From assembly GCA_948944455.1 (NCBI GenBank), contig CARBES010000002.1:1-60896 (forward strand): 60,896 nt of DNA, written 5' to 3'. The position numbers and the translations under genes are program-made. This document shows positions 24,469 to 33,359 of this stretch, piece after piece. The notes under the pieces were generated by a model. It was not told the DNA's origin. It ran no database searches and saw only the letters and a list, made by a program, of their open reading frames with translations. Each line of letters starts with the position of its first letter. Position 1 is the first letter of the stretch. Source of the stretch: an uncultured Candidatus Saccharibacteria bacterium. Lineage in GTDB: Bacteria; Patescibacteriota; Saccharimonadia; Saccharimonadales; Saccharimonadaceae.

Positions 24469-24856
24469 TGCGGCGACAGCTGGGACTGGTGGAACAATTA
24501 CGGAAGGAGAGGCTGCTGGCAGTATCTGTCCAAAAGGCTGGCAGTTGCCGACAAGTGGGAATAATGCGTCAGGAAGTTTCGAAAACCTATTAGCTGCATA
24601 TAGCATTACTAATGAGGTGGGCAAAATTGTTAACGCCCCACTCCATTTTGTAAAAAGTGGTGTAGTCTATCAGAGTGATAAACTGATTAGCCACTCTGGA
24701 CGGCTAGGGTTATACTGGTCGTCAACCGCGTCTGACGTTGCTAATTGTGCACTTGAGTTGCAATTCTTGGATAAAGCGCAAATTAACCCGGCCTACAATA
24801 AGGAAGGAAGACGTAACGGTGCCTCTGTCCGGTGCCTCCTAAATACCGCAGAATAG
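24462..24856 (+). pseudogene. FISUMP-domain surface protein, 3' portion
   Basis: Joined to 3-422 this restores one protein: YQWN-AATAGTGGTITEGEA-AGSICPKGWQLPTSGN, then SGVVYQSDKLISHSGRLGLYWSST and the end GASVRCLLNTAE. FVKSG and SVRCL occupy the places of FFVRSG and LRCLAI in the silent cassettes, but the DNA there is diverged, so this copy is unlikely to receive cassettes. It has no start of its own; a possible -10 (TACAAT) lies near 24392. Confidence 0.85.
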
Positions 24857-24888
24857 TTTTAGCCATTATAACTTAGCACTTTAATTCT

Positions 24889-24995
24889 GGGGCGCCAAAC
24901 GCCGTGTTGTCACTAGGGTAAAGTTTAGCTTCATAGCTAAGTACCTTTACTGCTTATTGTAATACTCAAGTTGGTGACACGGCGCTTGGCGCCCC
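24889..24995 (+). ncRNA. Candidate structured RNA or long hairpin
   Basis: GGGGCGCCAAACGCCGTG at 24889-24906 pairs with CACGGCGCTTGGCGCCCC at 24978-24995 (one mismatch), closing an internal region of about 70 nt with further stems. There is no T-run. It could be a small RNA, a cruciform, or a member of the long-palindrome elements described below. It matches no RNA family I can recall. Confidence 0.4.
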
Positions 24996-25000
24996 ACTTT

Positions 25001-25071
25001 GGATGTAGCAAGGTTAAAAGGAAGAGATTGTATTAATAAATCTACAGAATAGAATTAACCTTGCTACATCC
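25001..25071. repeat. Inverted repeat bordering the first cassette locus
   Basis: GGATGTAGCAAGGTTA (25001-25016) is repeated inverted at 25056-25071, where it runs into the outer repeat of cassette locus A. Confidence 0.6.
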
Positions 25072-25108
25072 TCCCTTATATTACTCTATATGGCTAGACA
25101 ACGGAGGG
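25067..25108 (-). repeat. Outer (3') repeat of cassette A1
   Basis: Consensus of the family: CATCCTCCCT, a short A/T part with TACTCTAT(AT), then GGCTAGACAACGGAGGG. It covers the last codons LRCLAI, the stop and a short 3' tail. Copies lie at 25599-25638, 36873-36913, 39316-39355, 39727-39768, 59033-59073, 60068-60108 and 60511-60551. Confidence 0.85.
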
Positions 25109-25289
25109 AGCGAGCCCAAGCACGTTGCCCGTATGGATTGTAATCGGACGGGAACGTAATGACGGAATAAATGTCTATATAATTAGCATAGGACTTATTT
25201 GTATTCGTACTGATAGACCAGCTATAATTTACATAAGCCGCATTACTAATACCGCCATAATTAGTTAAATTTCCGCTGCGGACGAAGAA
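25086..25289 (-). pseudogene. Silent FISUMP C-terminal cassette A1
   Basis: Open frame without start codon or ribosome site. It reads FFVRSG at the inner site (25273-25289) and ends SLRCLAI and a stop at 25086. Between them lie about 55 variable residues containing VNYSWSIS, the counterpart of the FISUMP YWSS motif. It corresponds to the region after the FVKSG position in the full-length FISUMP gene. Confidence 0.8.
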
Positions 25290-25405
25290 TTGCTCTCAAT
25301 TTTCAAAAAATGAGAACGCCATCAAGACACTGTAACGGAGATAATAAACTAAATTCTAGCTCCCATTTTTCAAAAAATGGGAGCATAGTTTGTGAAAATA
25401 TGCCT

Positions 25406-25621
25406 TTCTTCGTCCGCAGCGGACACGTTGGTGTTCAGATACGAGAGATGAACGATGGTGGAACGCTGAATGTGCCTGGATATATGAACTTCTTATACAC
25501 TAGAGGTATTGATGCGACGGGATATGTATATAGATTCGACTTTGAGGCGTTTAACATAATAGCATCGCAAACTGATAAAAATCGCTTCTGGCCACTCCCC
25601 CTCCGTTGTCTAGCCATATAA
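25406..25621 (+). pseudogene. Silent FISUMP C-terminal cassette A2
   Basis: Mirror partner of A1, transcribed outward. Begins FFVRSGHVGVQIREMNDGG and ends LPLRCLAI. The inner site (ends at 25423) and outer repeat (25599-25638) match the family, while the middle is unlike A1. The 115 bp between A1 and A2 contain two related hairpins (CTCCCATTTTT..AAATGGGAG) and no gene. Confidence 0.8.
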
Positions 25622-25651
25622 GTAATCAAGGGAGGATGTAAGAAGGTTAAG

Positions 25652-26335
25652 CTAGACTTTCTCTACTTCAATAAATTCGCCTGCTGGGAGATCATTGAGC
25701 TGATATGGCCCAAAATCTGTCCGGTGTAACTTTACTACGGTATAACCTAGCGCCCCGAAAGTGCGACGAATCTGGCGGTTGCGCCCTTCGCTCATAACGA
25801 CGCGCCAATGTTCGCGATCATCATTTAGCCGTTCAAGGCCGAGTTTTGACACGCCGTCAGGCAGGTTCACCCCAAAATCAGCAATCATCTGCTGGTGTAG
25901 TGGCTCAAGCGCGTGGTCCAACTTCACCTCATAAACTTTGGTCTTTGCGAACCCTGGGTGTGTCATTCGAAAAGCGAAATCACCGTCGTTCGTTAACAGG
26001 ATTAGCCCCGAAGAGTCTTTGTCTAACCGTCCCACTGTTTTGAGATCTTGGTATTTTCTAGGCAATATTTCGTAAATCGTCGGAAACTCTCCTTGTCGCC
26101 GGCGCGAACAGACATAGCCGACCGGCTTGTTGAGCCCAAGATAAACATAGCCTACCGATATAGGCACTATCTTACCATTGTAGCACACTTTATCGTTTCT
26201 GTCAATACGTGCACCCAAAACCGCTGTTTTTTCGTTTACCAATACTTTGCCAGCAGCAATCGCATCGTCGGCTTGCCGCCGCGAAAGACCGAGGCGCTCG
26301 GCCAAGAACTTGTTTAAGCGAACTGGTCCATCCAT
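25652..26335 (-). CDS. rluB: 16S/23S rRNA pseudouridine synthase, RsuA/RluB family
   Basis: 227 aa. An N-terminal S4 RNA-binding domain (RLNKFLAERLGLSRRQADDAIAAG) is followed by the catalytic domain with YLGLNKPVGYVCS, the active-site block GRLDKDSSGLILLTNDG (catalytic Asp) and the C-terminal EGRNRQIRRTFGALG motif. It converts uridine to pseudouridine in rRNA. It is the last gene of a three-gene minus-strand unit with the two-component pair (3-bp gap). RsuA versus RluB specificity cannot be read from the sequence. Confidence 0.9.
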   Translation of the reverse strand: MDGPVRLNKFLAERLGLSRRQADDAIAAGKVLVNEKTAVLGARIDRNDKVCYNGKIVPISVGYVYLGLNKPVGYVCSRRRQGEFPTIYEILPRKYQDLKTVGRLDKDSSGLILLTNDGDFAFRMTHPGFAKTKVYEVKLDHALEPLHQQMIADFGVNLPDGVSKLGLERLNDDREHWRVVMSEGRNRQIRRTFGALGYTVVKLHRTDFGPYQLNDLPAGEFIEVEKV

Positions 26336-26338
26336 AGC

Positions 26339-27190
26339 TTATTGCGCCTGCGGTACTCCCGGGATTGCAAAAGACTGGCTACTGGTAGGGGCTACCGGAG
26401 TAGGTTGGGCTGGTGCCTGCTGAGGCGGAATATGGTAAGCGCTAGGGTCAGCCTGCACGGGGTTCTGTGTCGTCTGCGTAGTCTGTGCCGGCTGTGTAGT
26501 CTGCGCTGGCTGGGGAGCTGGTTGTGTCGGTTGTATTGGTTGAACCGGCATAACTGGTTGAGCAGCTGTCGGCTGAGCTGGGACCACCGATGTCGCCGGA
26601 ACCGTATTTTGCACCGGAGCCGAAGCTTGCATTGGCGCTGCCATCGGAGCTGATTGGGGTTGTGTTACAACGGTCTGAGCCACTGGCGCGGACATTCCAG
26701 CATTCTGCATCGGCGGTTGAGGAGTTGTGGCTGGGGCCGGTATGTTAAAGGCGGCAACATTAAACGCTGGCACGGCTGGATCGTTTTGGGGAGTGCTAGT
26801 CGAAATGACACCATCTGCTGCACGGTCGCCCAGTACGTCATGTACCGCATTAACAACATCCTCGATTCCGACTTGAGATTTTACGAGATAGCGGTCAGCT
26901 CCGAGGCGTTCCCCTCGCACGCGTTGATCATCTGATGAAAGTGCGGTCATCATGATGACTTTTATGTCTTTTGTCTCTGGTGTCGACCGAAGAATGTCGA
27001 GCATGTCAAAACCTGAGATCTTCGGCATCATAACATCGGAAACGATCAAGTCTGGCCGCTCCCGTACAGCCACGGCGAGCGCCTCCTCGCCGTCTTTAGC
27101 GGAGACAATAGTGTAGCCTTCCGCTGTCAATCGAATGCTGTAAATTTCGCGTAAGCTATCATCGTCTTCGACTAGCATTACTTTACTCAT
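26339..27190 (-). CDS. Response regulator with a long Pro/Gln/Thr/Ala tail
   Basis: 283 aa. Residues 1-120 are a CheY-like receiver: acidic pair in MLVEDDD, phospho-Asp in DLIVSDVMMPK, the Thr in MMTALSS and Lys in YLVKSQ. No DNA-binding or enzymatic output domain follows; residues 140-283 are a disordered repeat-like tail of Pro, Gln, Thr, Ala and Val. It probably acts by protein contact. It lies 10 bp after the kinase gene. Confidence 0.88.
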   Translation of the reverse strand: MSKVMLVEDDDSLREIYSIRLTAEGYTIVSAKDGEEALAVAVRERPDLIVSDVMMPKISGFDMLDILRSTPETKDIKVIMMTALSSDDQRVRGERLGADRYLVKSQVGIEDVVNAVHDVLGDRAADGVISTSTPQNDPAVPAFNVAAFNIPAPATTPQPPMQNAGMSAPVAQTVVTQPQSAPMAAPMQASAPVQNTVPATSVVPAQPTAAQPVMPVQPIQPTQPAPQPAQTTQPAQTTQTTQNPVQADPSAYHIPPQQAPAQPTPVAPTSSQSFAIPGVPQAQ

Positions 27191-27200
27191 ATCGTCTCCT

Positions 27201-28652
27201 TTATTGATTGGTTAAATTTGTCTGGTTATTCGTGCGTACCTGTACGCTGGTTGATCCGGTTGCAATGTTGACTTTTGGGGCAGAGGCAGCACGAATTGTG
27301 GCCAGAGCTGCAGCTTCATCGGCCGCCGTTGCGCTCGCGACTGGCGCCGCCGATGGTACTGGCGCCTGCGGCGTCGTTGTATTCACTCCGGTGGTAGCTG
27401 CTGGGGTTCCAACGTTTTGTACTGTATTTTGAGAACTCTCTGGAGCAGAGAAAGTGTGCACCATCTGGGCATTAGCCTGTGCAATTCGCATTTTTTCGTA
27501 TTCGGATTCCGAGATCCTCGGTAAAGAAACATAAAAAGTTGAGCCTTTGCCGAACTGACTTTCGACCCAAACTCGTCCGCCCAGCGCTTCAACACGCTGC
27601 TTCACTAAATAAAGTCCAAGCCCAGTGCCGCCAATTTGTCGTGTTTGTGAATTATCGACTCGATAGAACTTTTGAAAAACGTGGCCCAAGTCTTCTGGCG
27701 CGATGCCAATACCGGTGTCTTTTACGCTAATAAGCACCTTATCGCCGTCACCCTGCACATTTACGCGTACTTCGCCGCCGTCAGGAGTGTATTTTATTGC
27801 ATTTTCAACTAAATTATCAACAATTTCGTGCAAAAAATCGTAATCTACCGCCATGAAAACTTTTTGGCTAATGCGTTTTTTGTCTAGCGCCGGCGCTGCA
27901 CCACCAAAACTACATTTTAGGTGTTTCTCCTCCATCCCCTTCATGCGCTCATTTGCGATGTACTGTACGGCCGCTACTGCATCGACCGGAACTAAGTTAA
28001 TTCGCTCACGACTATCGTCAAGTCGGGTCACATCAAGCAGATCCTTAAACAAATGTCCTAAGTGCTGGCTGGCAGCATGGGCGGATTCGAGATATTGTCG
28101 AGCACGAGCGTCAATCGTTGCGGTCTGCGGATTTAATGCGAGTCCGAGATAACCTTCAATCGAAGCAACTGGCGTGCGCATTTCGTGGCTAGCCGTCGAG
28201 ATAAATTCTGCTTGCTCTTTCTCCTCGGCAAGCTCGCGAGTAATGTCGCGAAAAGTAATAATCCGGTCACTATGAATATCGCCGGTTGGAATACAACTCA
28301 GCGAAACCGAAATTTGGTGTTCACTTTGCGCCGAAACCAAAAGATATTGACGCGTAGTCATGGCCTGATTTGTCGAGAGAGCGGTATAAAGCTGACTTTG
28401 GGTAATCTCAACGGGAACCTCCTCGGCAGTCTCAAGGCGGATCACCAACTGGTAGTCTAGCCCAGTGATATTTTCAGGAGCTCCATAACCAGTCATGGCT
28501 GCCGCAGCTGGATTCACAAACCGAATCATCCCGCGCTCATCTACCAACAGCACACCTTCTGCAATAAAATCCAGTGAGCGTTGCGCTAAAGCGGCCGAAC
28601 TCCCAGCATCTATTGAGCCTTTTTTGGCTCGTTTCTTTCCAAATAAACCCAT
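27201..28652 (-). CDS. Soluble PAS-type sensor histidine kinase
   Basis: 483 aa. A PAS domain (about 25-125), a HisKA dimerisation helix with the phospho-acceptor in STASHEMRTPVASIEGYL, and a HATPase domain with N box (DNLVENAIKYTPDGG), G1 (DTGIGIAPEDLG) and G2 (GGTGLGLYLVKQ). There is no membrane segment, so it senses a cytoplasmic cue. The C-terminal 90 residues are a Thr/Ala/Ser/Pro tail like that of the partner regulator. TAAAAT lies 7 nt before the ATG. Confidence 0.92.
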   Translation of the reverse strand: MGLFGKKRAKKGSIDAGSSAALAQRSLDFIAEGVLLVDERGMIRFVNPAAAAMTGYGAPENITGLDYQLVIRLETAEEVPVEITQSQLYTALSTNQAMTTRQYLLVSAQSEHQISVSLSCIPTGDIHSDRIITFRDITRELAEEKEQAEFISTASHEMRTPVASIEGYLGLALNPQTATIDARARQYLESAHAASQHLGHLFKDLLDVTRLDDSRERINLVPVDAVAAVQYIANERMKGMEEKHLKCSFGGAAPALDKKRISQKVFMAVDYDFLHEIVDNLVENAIKYTPDGGEVRVNVQGDGDKVLISVKDTGIGIAPEDLGHVFQKFYRVDNSQTRQIGGTGLGLYLVKQRVEALGGRVWVESQFGKGSTFYVSLPRISESEYEKMRIAQANAQMVHTFSAPESSQNTVQNVGTPAATTGVNTTTPQAPVPSAAPVASATAADEAAALATIRAASAPKVNIATGSTSVQVRTNNQTNLTNQ

Positions 28653-28781
28653 TTACTCTATTTTAGCACAAGCAAGAAAAACTACAAATTCGTAATGTTG
28701 TAATTTTTACCTGAAGAGTGATCTTCGCGCGGTAGTATGAAAAATAGCACAAGCGAAAAAAGTATGCTATATTTAATGTAT

Positions 28782-30527
28782 ATGAATAAGGAAGTGATTT
28801 ATTTGGAGCCAGAGGATGATATCACTGATATTCTAACTAAGCTCCAGCAGGCCGAACAAAAACTTGTGGCCCTTGTGCCGCCTAAAAAAGCCACTATGCT
28901 ACGCAGTGCCGTCAACATGAAACTGGTTGCGCGAGTAGCTAAAGAGTGTGAAAAAGTTGCCGTAATCGTTACGGCTGATCCAGCCATTATTAAAATGGCA
29001 ATGGCGGCCAAAATCCCAGTCGCGAAGACCCTACAGTCTCGTCCGGTTGTTCCTACGCCAGAATCAGTCAAAGCTTCCGAAATAGACGCCGAAGTAATCG
29101 ACGAAAACGGAGATTTCTTGGATGAAAAAGACTCTGATTCGAAAAAGCTTAAAAATCCTTCCAAAAACGCTTCCAAGGGCGCCAATATTGATTCTGAGGC
29201 GGCTTCCGCGAAAAACGCCAACACGCTCGACTTAACCGAGGAGAGCCTTGAGAATGACTCTGAGGGGTCAAAAAACGGCAAAAAGACTTCCGAGAAAAAC
29301 AAAAAAGATAATAATAAAAAATCGCCGAAGGTTCCTTCGCTTGACAAGTATCGCAAATGGATCGTTATCGGAGTTGTGACGGCCGTAGCGGCGATAGTTG
29401 TGCTGGTTTGGGCTTTTGTTTTTGCTCCAGCAGTTACAATTACAGTTGCGATTAGCAGTACTGCTAGTAATTTTTCTGAAAGCATAAAGTTCACGACCGA
29501 TCCAGCGGCTGAAAATTTGGAAGAAGGTATACTTTTTGCCGAAAAACAAAGTCTGGAAGAACATTACACGACTGACTTTACGGCTACTGGCGAAGAAGAT
29601 CATGGTAATAAAGCAAGCGGCACCCTGGCCGTGTCGTTGAGTTTTAGCGTTAGCAACGCAACCTATGCTGATGGATTTGAGATCGATATGCCGGTTGGAA
29701 CGATTTTTCAGACTGCTAATGGCGCACGCTATCGCTCAACCAATGCTGCTAAGATGAGTTGGAATGGTGAACTGCCTGTTTCTTGCACGAACGGTCTAAT
29801 TAATAAAGTTAATGGTTTCTGTAATATGGCGGCCACCATTCAAATCGAGGCTGTTGAATCGGGCGAAGAATATAATATTACCGGAACAACTACCTGGGTA
29901 CCTTTTGAGACGGCGACCGTGACTAATAGTACGGATATCACTGGCGGTACAACCGATATGGTTAAAGTAGTTAGCCAAGATGATGTTGACAAAGTTAAGG
30001 CAGAACAACTTGAAAAAAATCGGGAAGAAGGCCGCAAGTCGCTGCTTGAAGATTTAAAAAATAATCTAATTCCAATCAAAGATAGCTTTGAGGCTGAGGC
30101 GGGCGACGTAACTGCTACTCCGGCCATCGGCGACGAAGTCGGTGAGAACACTACGCCAAACCTCAAGATGACGGCAATTTATTCGGTCTATACAATTGAC
30201 CGCTCGAAAATTGAAGAATACATCAAGTTAAAAACTAATTTGGCTAATGATCAAAAAATCTACTCCTTCGGAGACCCATATTTTGAGCGCTTTACGAGCA
30301 TAGAGGACGCCGCTCGACTTAAAACTACCATCGAAACTGGTCCAACCGTGACTGAGGAAAGTATTCGTGAGCGAGTTCAAGGTCGTAAAACTGGTGAAGT
30401 TCGTTCATTGCTCCAGTCAATTAACGGTGTCAGCTCAGTTGAAGTTCGAACCTCGTATTTCTGGGTATGGTCTGTGCCGACCGATCCTAATAAAGTTACT
30501 ATCGATCTTAAGGTGGAGGATCGTTAA
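28782..30527 (+). CDS. Baseplate-J-like single-pass membrane protein
   Basis: I start at ATG 28782 (MNKEVIYLEPEDD), 8 nt after TATATT; the upstream ATG 28737 overlaps the promoter. Residues 1-80 form a small alpha/beta domain, 90-190 a charged disordered linker, 194-218 a membrane helix (WIVIGVVTAVAAIVVLVWAFVFA), and the rest an extracytoplasmic beta-rich region with pattern PVGTIFQTANGARYRSTN and EAVESGEEYNITG, as in baseplate J-like proteins commonly annotated in Saccharibacteria. Its 3' end touches the RuvX-MltG gene. Possible cell-surface machine component. Confidence 0.75.
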   Translation: MNKEVIYLEPEDDITDILTKLQQAEQKLVALVPPKKATMLRSAVNMKLVARVAKECEKVAVIVTADPAIIKMAMAAKIPVAKTLQSRPVVPTPESVKASEIDAEVIDENGDFLDEKDSDSKKLKNPSKNASKGANIDSEAASAKNANTLDLTEESLENDSEGSKNGKKTSEKNKKDNNKKSPKVPSLDKYRKWIVIGVVTAVAAIVVLVWAFVFAPAVTITVAISSTASNFSESIKFTTDPAAENLEEGILFAEKQSLEEHYTTDFTATGEEDHGNKASGTLAVSLSFSVSNATYADGFEIDMPVGTIFQTANGARYRSTNAAKMSWNGELPVSCTNGLINKVNGFCNMAATIQIEAVESGEEYNITGTTTWVPFETATVTNSTDITGGTTDMVKVVSQDDVDKVKAEQLEKNREEGRKSLLEDLKNNLIPIKDSFEAEAGDVTATPAIGDEVGENTTPNLKMTAIYSVYTIDRSKIEEYIKLKTNLANDQKIYSFGDPYFERFTSIEDAARLKTTIETGPTVTEESIRERVQGRKTGEVRSLLQSINGVSSVEVRTSYFWVWSVPTDPNKVTIDLKVEDR

Positions 30528-32077
30528 TGAAGCTAATCGCATTAGATGTTGGCACAAAACGAATTGGTGTCGCTAAGGCTGATTCAAAAGTTCGCATTGC
30601 AATTCCATATAGTGCGGTTGAGGTTGATGGTACCGAGTTTGAGAAAATTGCCTCGCTTGCTAGGGCTTGGGATATCAATAGCTTTGTCTTAGGGTTGCCT
30701 CGTAATTCTCAAGGCGAAGAGACCGAACAGAGTCGCTATGTCCGCGAGTTCGCGAAGGATCTCAAGCGGGCGATTCCTAGCGCAAAAATCTGTTTTCAGG
30801 ACGAAAGTCTGACCTCAGTTGAGGCTGAAAAACGACTCAAAAGTCGTAAAAAGGGCTACAAAAAAGGCGATATCGACTCTGAGGCGGCTACGATTATCCT
30901 GCAAGACTTTTTAGAAGAAAAGACTGGTAAAACCACTTCGCGAGCCACCTCAGCTCGACACAAGTCTGTCAAAGCCACCAAGCCACGTCGCTCGATGGCG
31001 GCGATATTCGTCGTGTTGGCTATCTTGGGGATTGGCGCAGCTGCAGGCTATGGCTATTATCGCTACAATCTGCGTCCGGTGGCCGATGTTGACTGTGAAA
31101 CAGTTGATGCTGATGCTTGTGACGACATGCTCTTCTCGGTTGAAAGCGGTATGGGCGTGAGTGAAATTGCCGATGGGCTAAAAGAAGCTGGACTTATCCG
31201 AGATTCATTAGTATTTCAGATTCATTTTCGCCTTAATTCGAACGGTAAGTCCCTCAAAGCTGGCGAATACCAGCTAAATCAAGCTATGTCTCTTAACGAA
31301 ATCACCGATCTGCTTTTGAAAGGTGGTAGCGAAAATGTCTTTAGTTTAACCATTTTCCCAGGCGAGAATATCTTCGATATTAAAAAGCGGCTGATGGATT
31401 TAGGCTATACTGAGGAAGAGGTTGAGACTGGCTTCAGTGCAAAATATGACGATGCAAGCTATACTTGGATTTTTGAAGGCCGTCCAGAGGAAGCGACTTC
31501 TTACGAAGGATACATCTACGGCGAAACTTACGAGTTTTATCGCGATGATACCGTTGAGACGATTCTTGAGACTACCTTCCGCGAGATGGCAAAGGCTTTA
31601 GAGGCGAATGACTTAAAAGCTAAGTTCGAAGCTCACGGCCTAAACCTGTATCAGGGGATTACTCTAGCTTCCATTGTTCAGAAGGAAGCCAATAACGCTA
31701 CCGACATGGCAAAAGTCGCTCAAATCTTCTATAATCGGCTTGAACAAGGGTGGACACTCGGTAGTGACGTGACGACGATTTACGCTATCGATTTGGTTGA
31801 CCCTGATCGTCTCTCTGGCATGAGCGAAGAAGAGAAAATTAATTTCGATTCACCCTATAATACGCGCAAGCCAGGTATGATCGGCTTACCTTTTGGGCCA
31901 ATTTCTAACCCTGGTATTGAAGCTCTAAACGCCGCGGCTACCCCTGATGAGTCGGCGACTGAGTTTATGTTTTTCTTGACAGGAGACGATGGTTTGATGT
32001 ATTATAGTAGTACAGAGGAAGGGCATTTACAGAATATTCAGGAGCATTGCCAGCAACTCTGTGGTTTAGCGCTATAA
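30527..32077 (+). CDS. RuvX (YqgF) Holliday junction resolvase fused to MltG transglycosylase
   Basis: 516 aa in one frame. Residues 1-130 are RuvX/YqgF (LIALDVGTKRIGVA with catalytic Asp7, FVLGLPRN, ETEQSRYV, FQDESLTSVEA, DSEAATIILQ), involved in rRNA processing and junction cleavage. A basic linker and a membrane helix (AIFVVLAILGIGAAAGYGYY, about 158-180) lead to an MltG/YceG domain (LKAGEYQL, FPGENIFDIKKRL, ITLASIVQKEAN with the catalytic Glu, then GLPFGPISNPG). MltG ends glycan strands during growth. The two genes are often neighbours; fusion makes a cytosolic nuclease-like domain part of a cell-wall enzyme. Confidence 0.9.
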   Translation: MKLIALDVGTKRIGVAKADSKVRIAIPYSAVEVDGTEFEKIASLARAWDINSFVLGLPRNSQGEETEQSRYVREFAKDLKRAIPSAKICFQDESLTSVEAEKRLKSRKKGYKKGDIDSEAATIILQDFLEEKTGKTTSRATSARHKSVKATKPRRSMAAIFVVLAILGIGAAAGYGYYRYNLRPVADVDCETVDADACDDMLFSVESGMGVSEIADGLKEAGLIRDSLVFQIHFRLNSNGKSLKAGEYQLNQAMSLNEITDLLLKGGSENVFSLTIFPGENIFDIKKRLMDLGYTEEEVETGFSAKYDDASYTWIFEGRPEEATSYEGYIYGETYEFYRDDTVETILETTFREMAKALEANDLKAKFEAHGLNLYQGITLASIVQKEANNATDMAKVAQIFYNRLEQGWTLGSDVTTIYAIDLVDPDRLSGMSEEEKINFDSPYNTRKPGMIGLPFGPISNPGIEALNAAATPDESATEFMFFLTGDDGLMYYSSTEEGHLQNIQEHCQQLCGLAL

Positions 32078-32185
32078 AGGGGCGCGAAGACCTAGGTAAA
32101 CTCTAGATTTTAAGCTTATTTTAAGGTTTATTGCAAAAATAGGCACTAGAATACCCATATTCATTAGTTAAATAAACGTAATCAC

Positions 32186-33286
32186 ATGAAAGCAAGACCT
32201 AAAGAACATAAGTTTTTGCACGCGATTGGCCGGTTTTTGCCGTATTTCTTGAGTGCGGTCCTGATTTTTGCGGTTGCGAAAATCGGTACTGATAGTAAGA
32301 ACTCAACTAGCGCCACTAGTATTAATATGAACACAATGGCTGCGAATAATTACAGCATCTCGGCCGATCAGCTCTCCGAGCTTTACGTCGTGGCGAGTAT
32401 CTCTAGCTCGCTAGACTTGGCTAGTGTCGACACGGTGTCTGGTAACTATGTGGCGGCTTCCGTTCTGAAAGAAGTCGCTCAGACTAATACCGACAAAATC
32501 GAGAAGCCAGGATTCGTTTCGATGGCTGTTTCGCGTGGCGTCGAGACCTATATTGTCTCTGAAGGCGACTCGATGGCTAGTATTGCTAGCCGTTATGGGG
32601 TGACTACCGACCAGATTCGCTGGTCGAATGGCCTTAAGACTACCGACGTTACTGTCGGGACTTCTCTAAAGATCCCAAAGACCGCAGGTATCGTGTATAC
32701 AGTTAAGAACGGCGATACCGCCGGCACTTTAGCCTCACGTTATGGTTCGGACCGAGATCGCATTATTGCCTATAATGACCTCGAAAGCACTGGTCTTACC
32801 GATGGCATGCAGATTGTTTTGCCGAACGGAGCCTTGCCGCTTACCGAGCGCCCAGAATATGTCCCAGTTTATAGCTATAACTACTATGGTGATACTTCTG
32901 AGCGCCAGGGAATGCGAGTGGTCTATGAAAACGTGGTTCGTAGTAACACCAACAAGATGACTTGGGGCCAATGTACCTACTATTCGTGGTGGTGGCGTGA
33001 GACGAGCCCATATTCGCTTGGGCCGCTACCAGCGAGCCTGACCGGCGACGCAAAGTATTGGGCTTATAACGCTAGTGCCCTCGGTATGCGCGTTGATAAT
33101 ACCCCAGAAGCCGGCGCCGTCTTCCAGACGCCATCCGGAATCTTCGGTCACGTCGGCGTGGTCTTACAGGTTAACGATGACGGCTCAATTCTGGTTCGTG
33201 AAATGAATTATGGTTACCGTTCAAATGTTATTACTGAGTCGACTATCCCGGCCGCTTCGGCTGCCCGTCTAAACTACATTCATTAG
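32186..33286 (+). CDS. LysM-LysM-CHAP peptidoglycan hydrolase
   Basis: 366 aa with an N-terminal membrane helix or signal anchor (FLPYFLSAVLIFAVAKIG), two LysM repeats (ETYIVSEGDSMASIASRYGV and GIVYTVKNGDTAGTLASRYG) that bind glycan, and a C-terminal CHAP domain with Cys in WGQCTYYSWWWRE and His in GHVGVVLQV. Likely cleaves peptide bonds of peptidoglycan during division or on the bacterial host surface. It follows the mltG fusion and precedes obg, making a growth-related block. Confidence 0.88.
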   Translation: MKARPKEHKFLHAIGRFLPYFLSAVLIFAVAKIGTDSKNSTSATSINMNTMAANNYSISADQLSELYVVASISSSLDLASVDTVSGNYVAASVLKEVAQTNTDKIEKPGFVSMAVSRGVETYIVSEGDSMASIASRYGVTTDQIRWSNGLKTTDVTVGTSLKIPKTAGIVYTVKNGDTAGTLASRYGSDRDRIIAYNDLESTGLTDGMQIVLPNGALPLTERPEYVPVYSYNYYGDTSERQGMRVVYENVVRSNTNKMTWGQCTYYSWWWRETSPYSLGPLPASLTGDAKYWAYNASALGMRVDNTPEAGAVFQTPSGIFGHVGVVLQVNDDGSILVREMNYGYRSNVITESTIPAASAARLNYIH

Positions 33287-33359
33287 CTTGAGCAGTGCCG
33301 GCACGAATGAGCGGTGTGAGATGTTATGCAATTAGATAATTTTATGGTATTATAGAAGT

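Noticed and set aside
25310..25405. ATG upstream of cassette A2
   Set aside because: The residues before FFVRSG are unrelated to any FISUMP protein and there is no ribosome site; the frame is open by chance through the hairpins.
28799..29494. 231-residue minus-strand open frame
   Set aside because: Ser/Ala/Phe-rich shadow of the charged linker of the 28782 gene.
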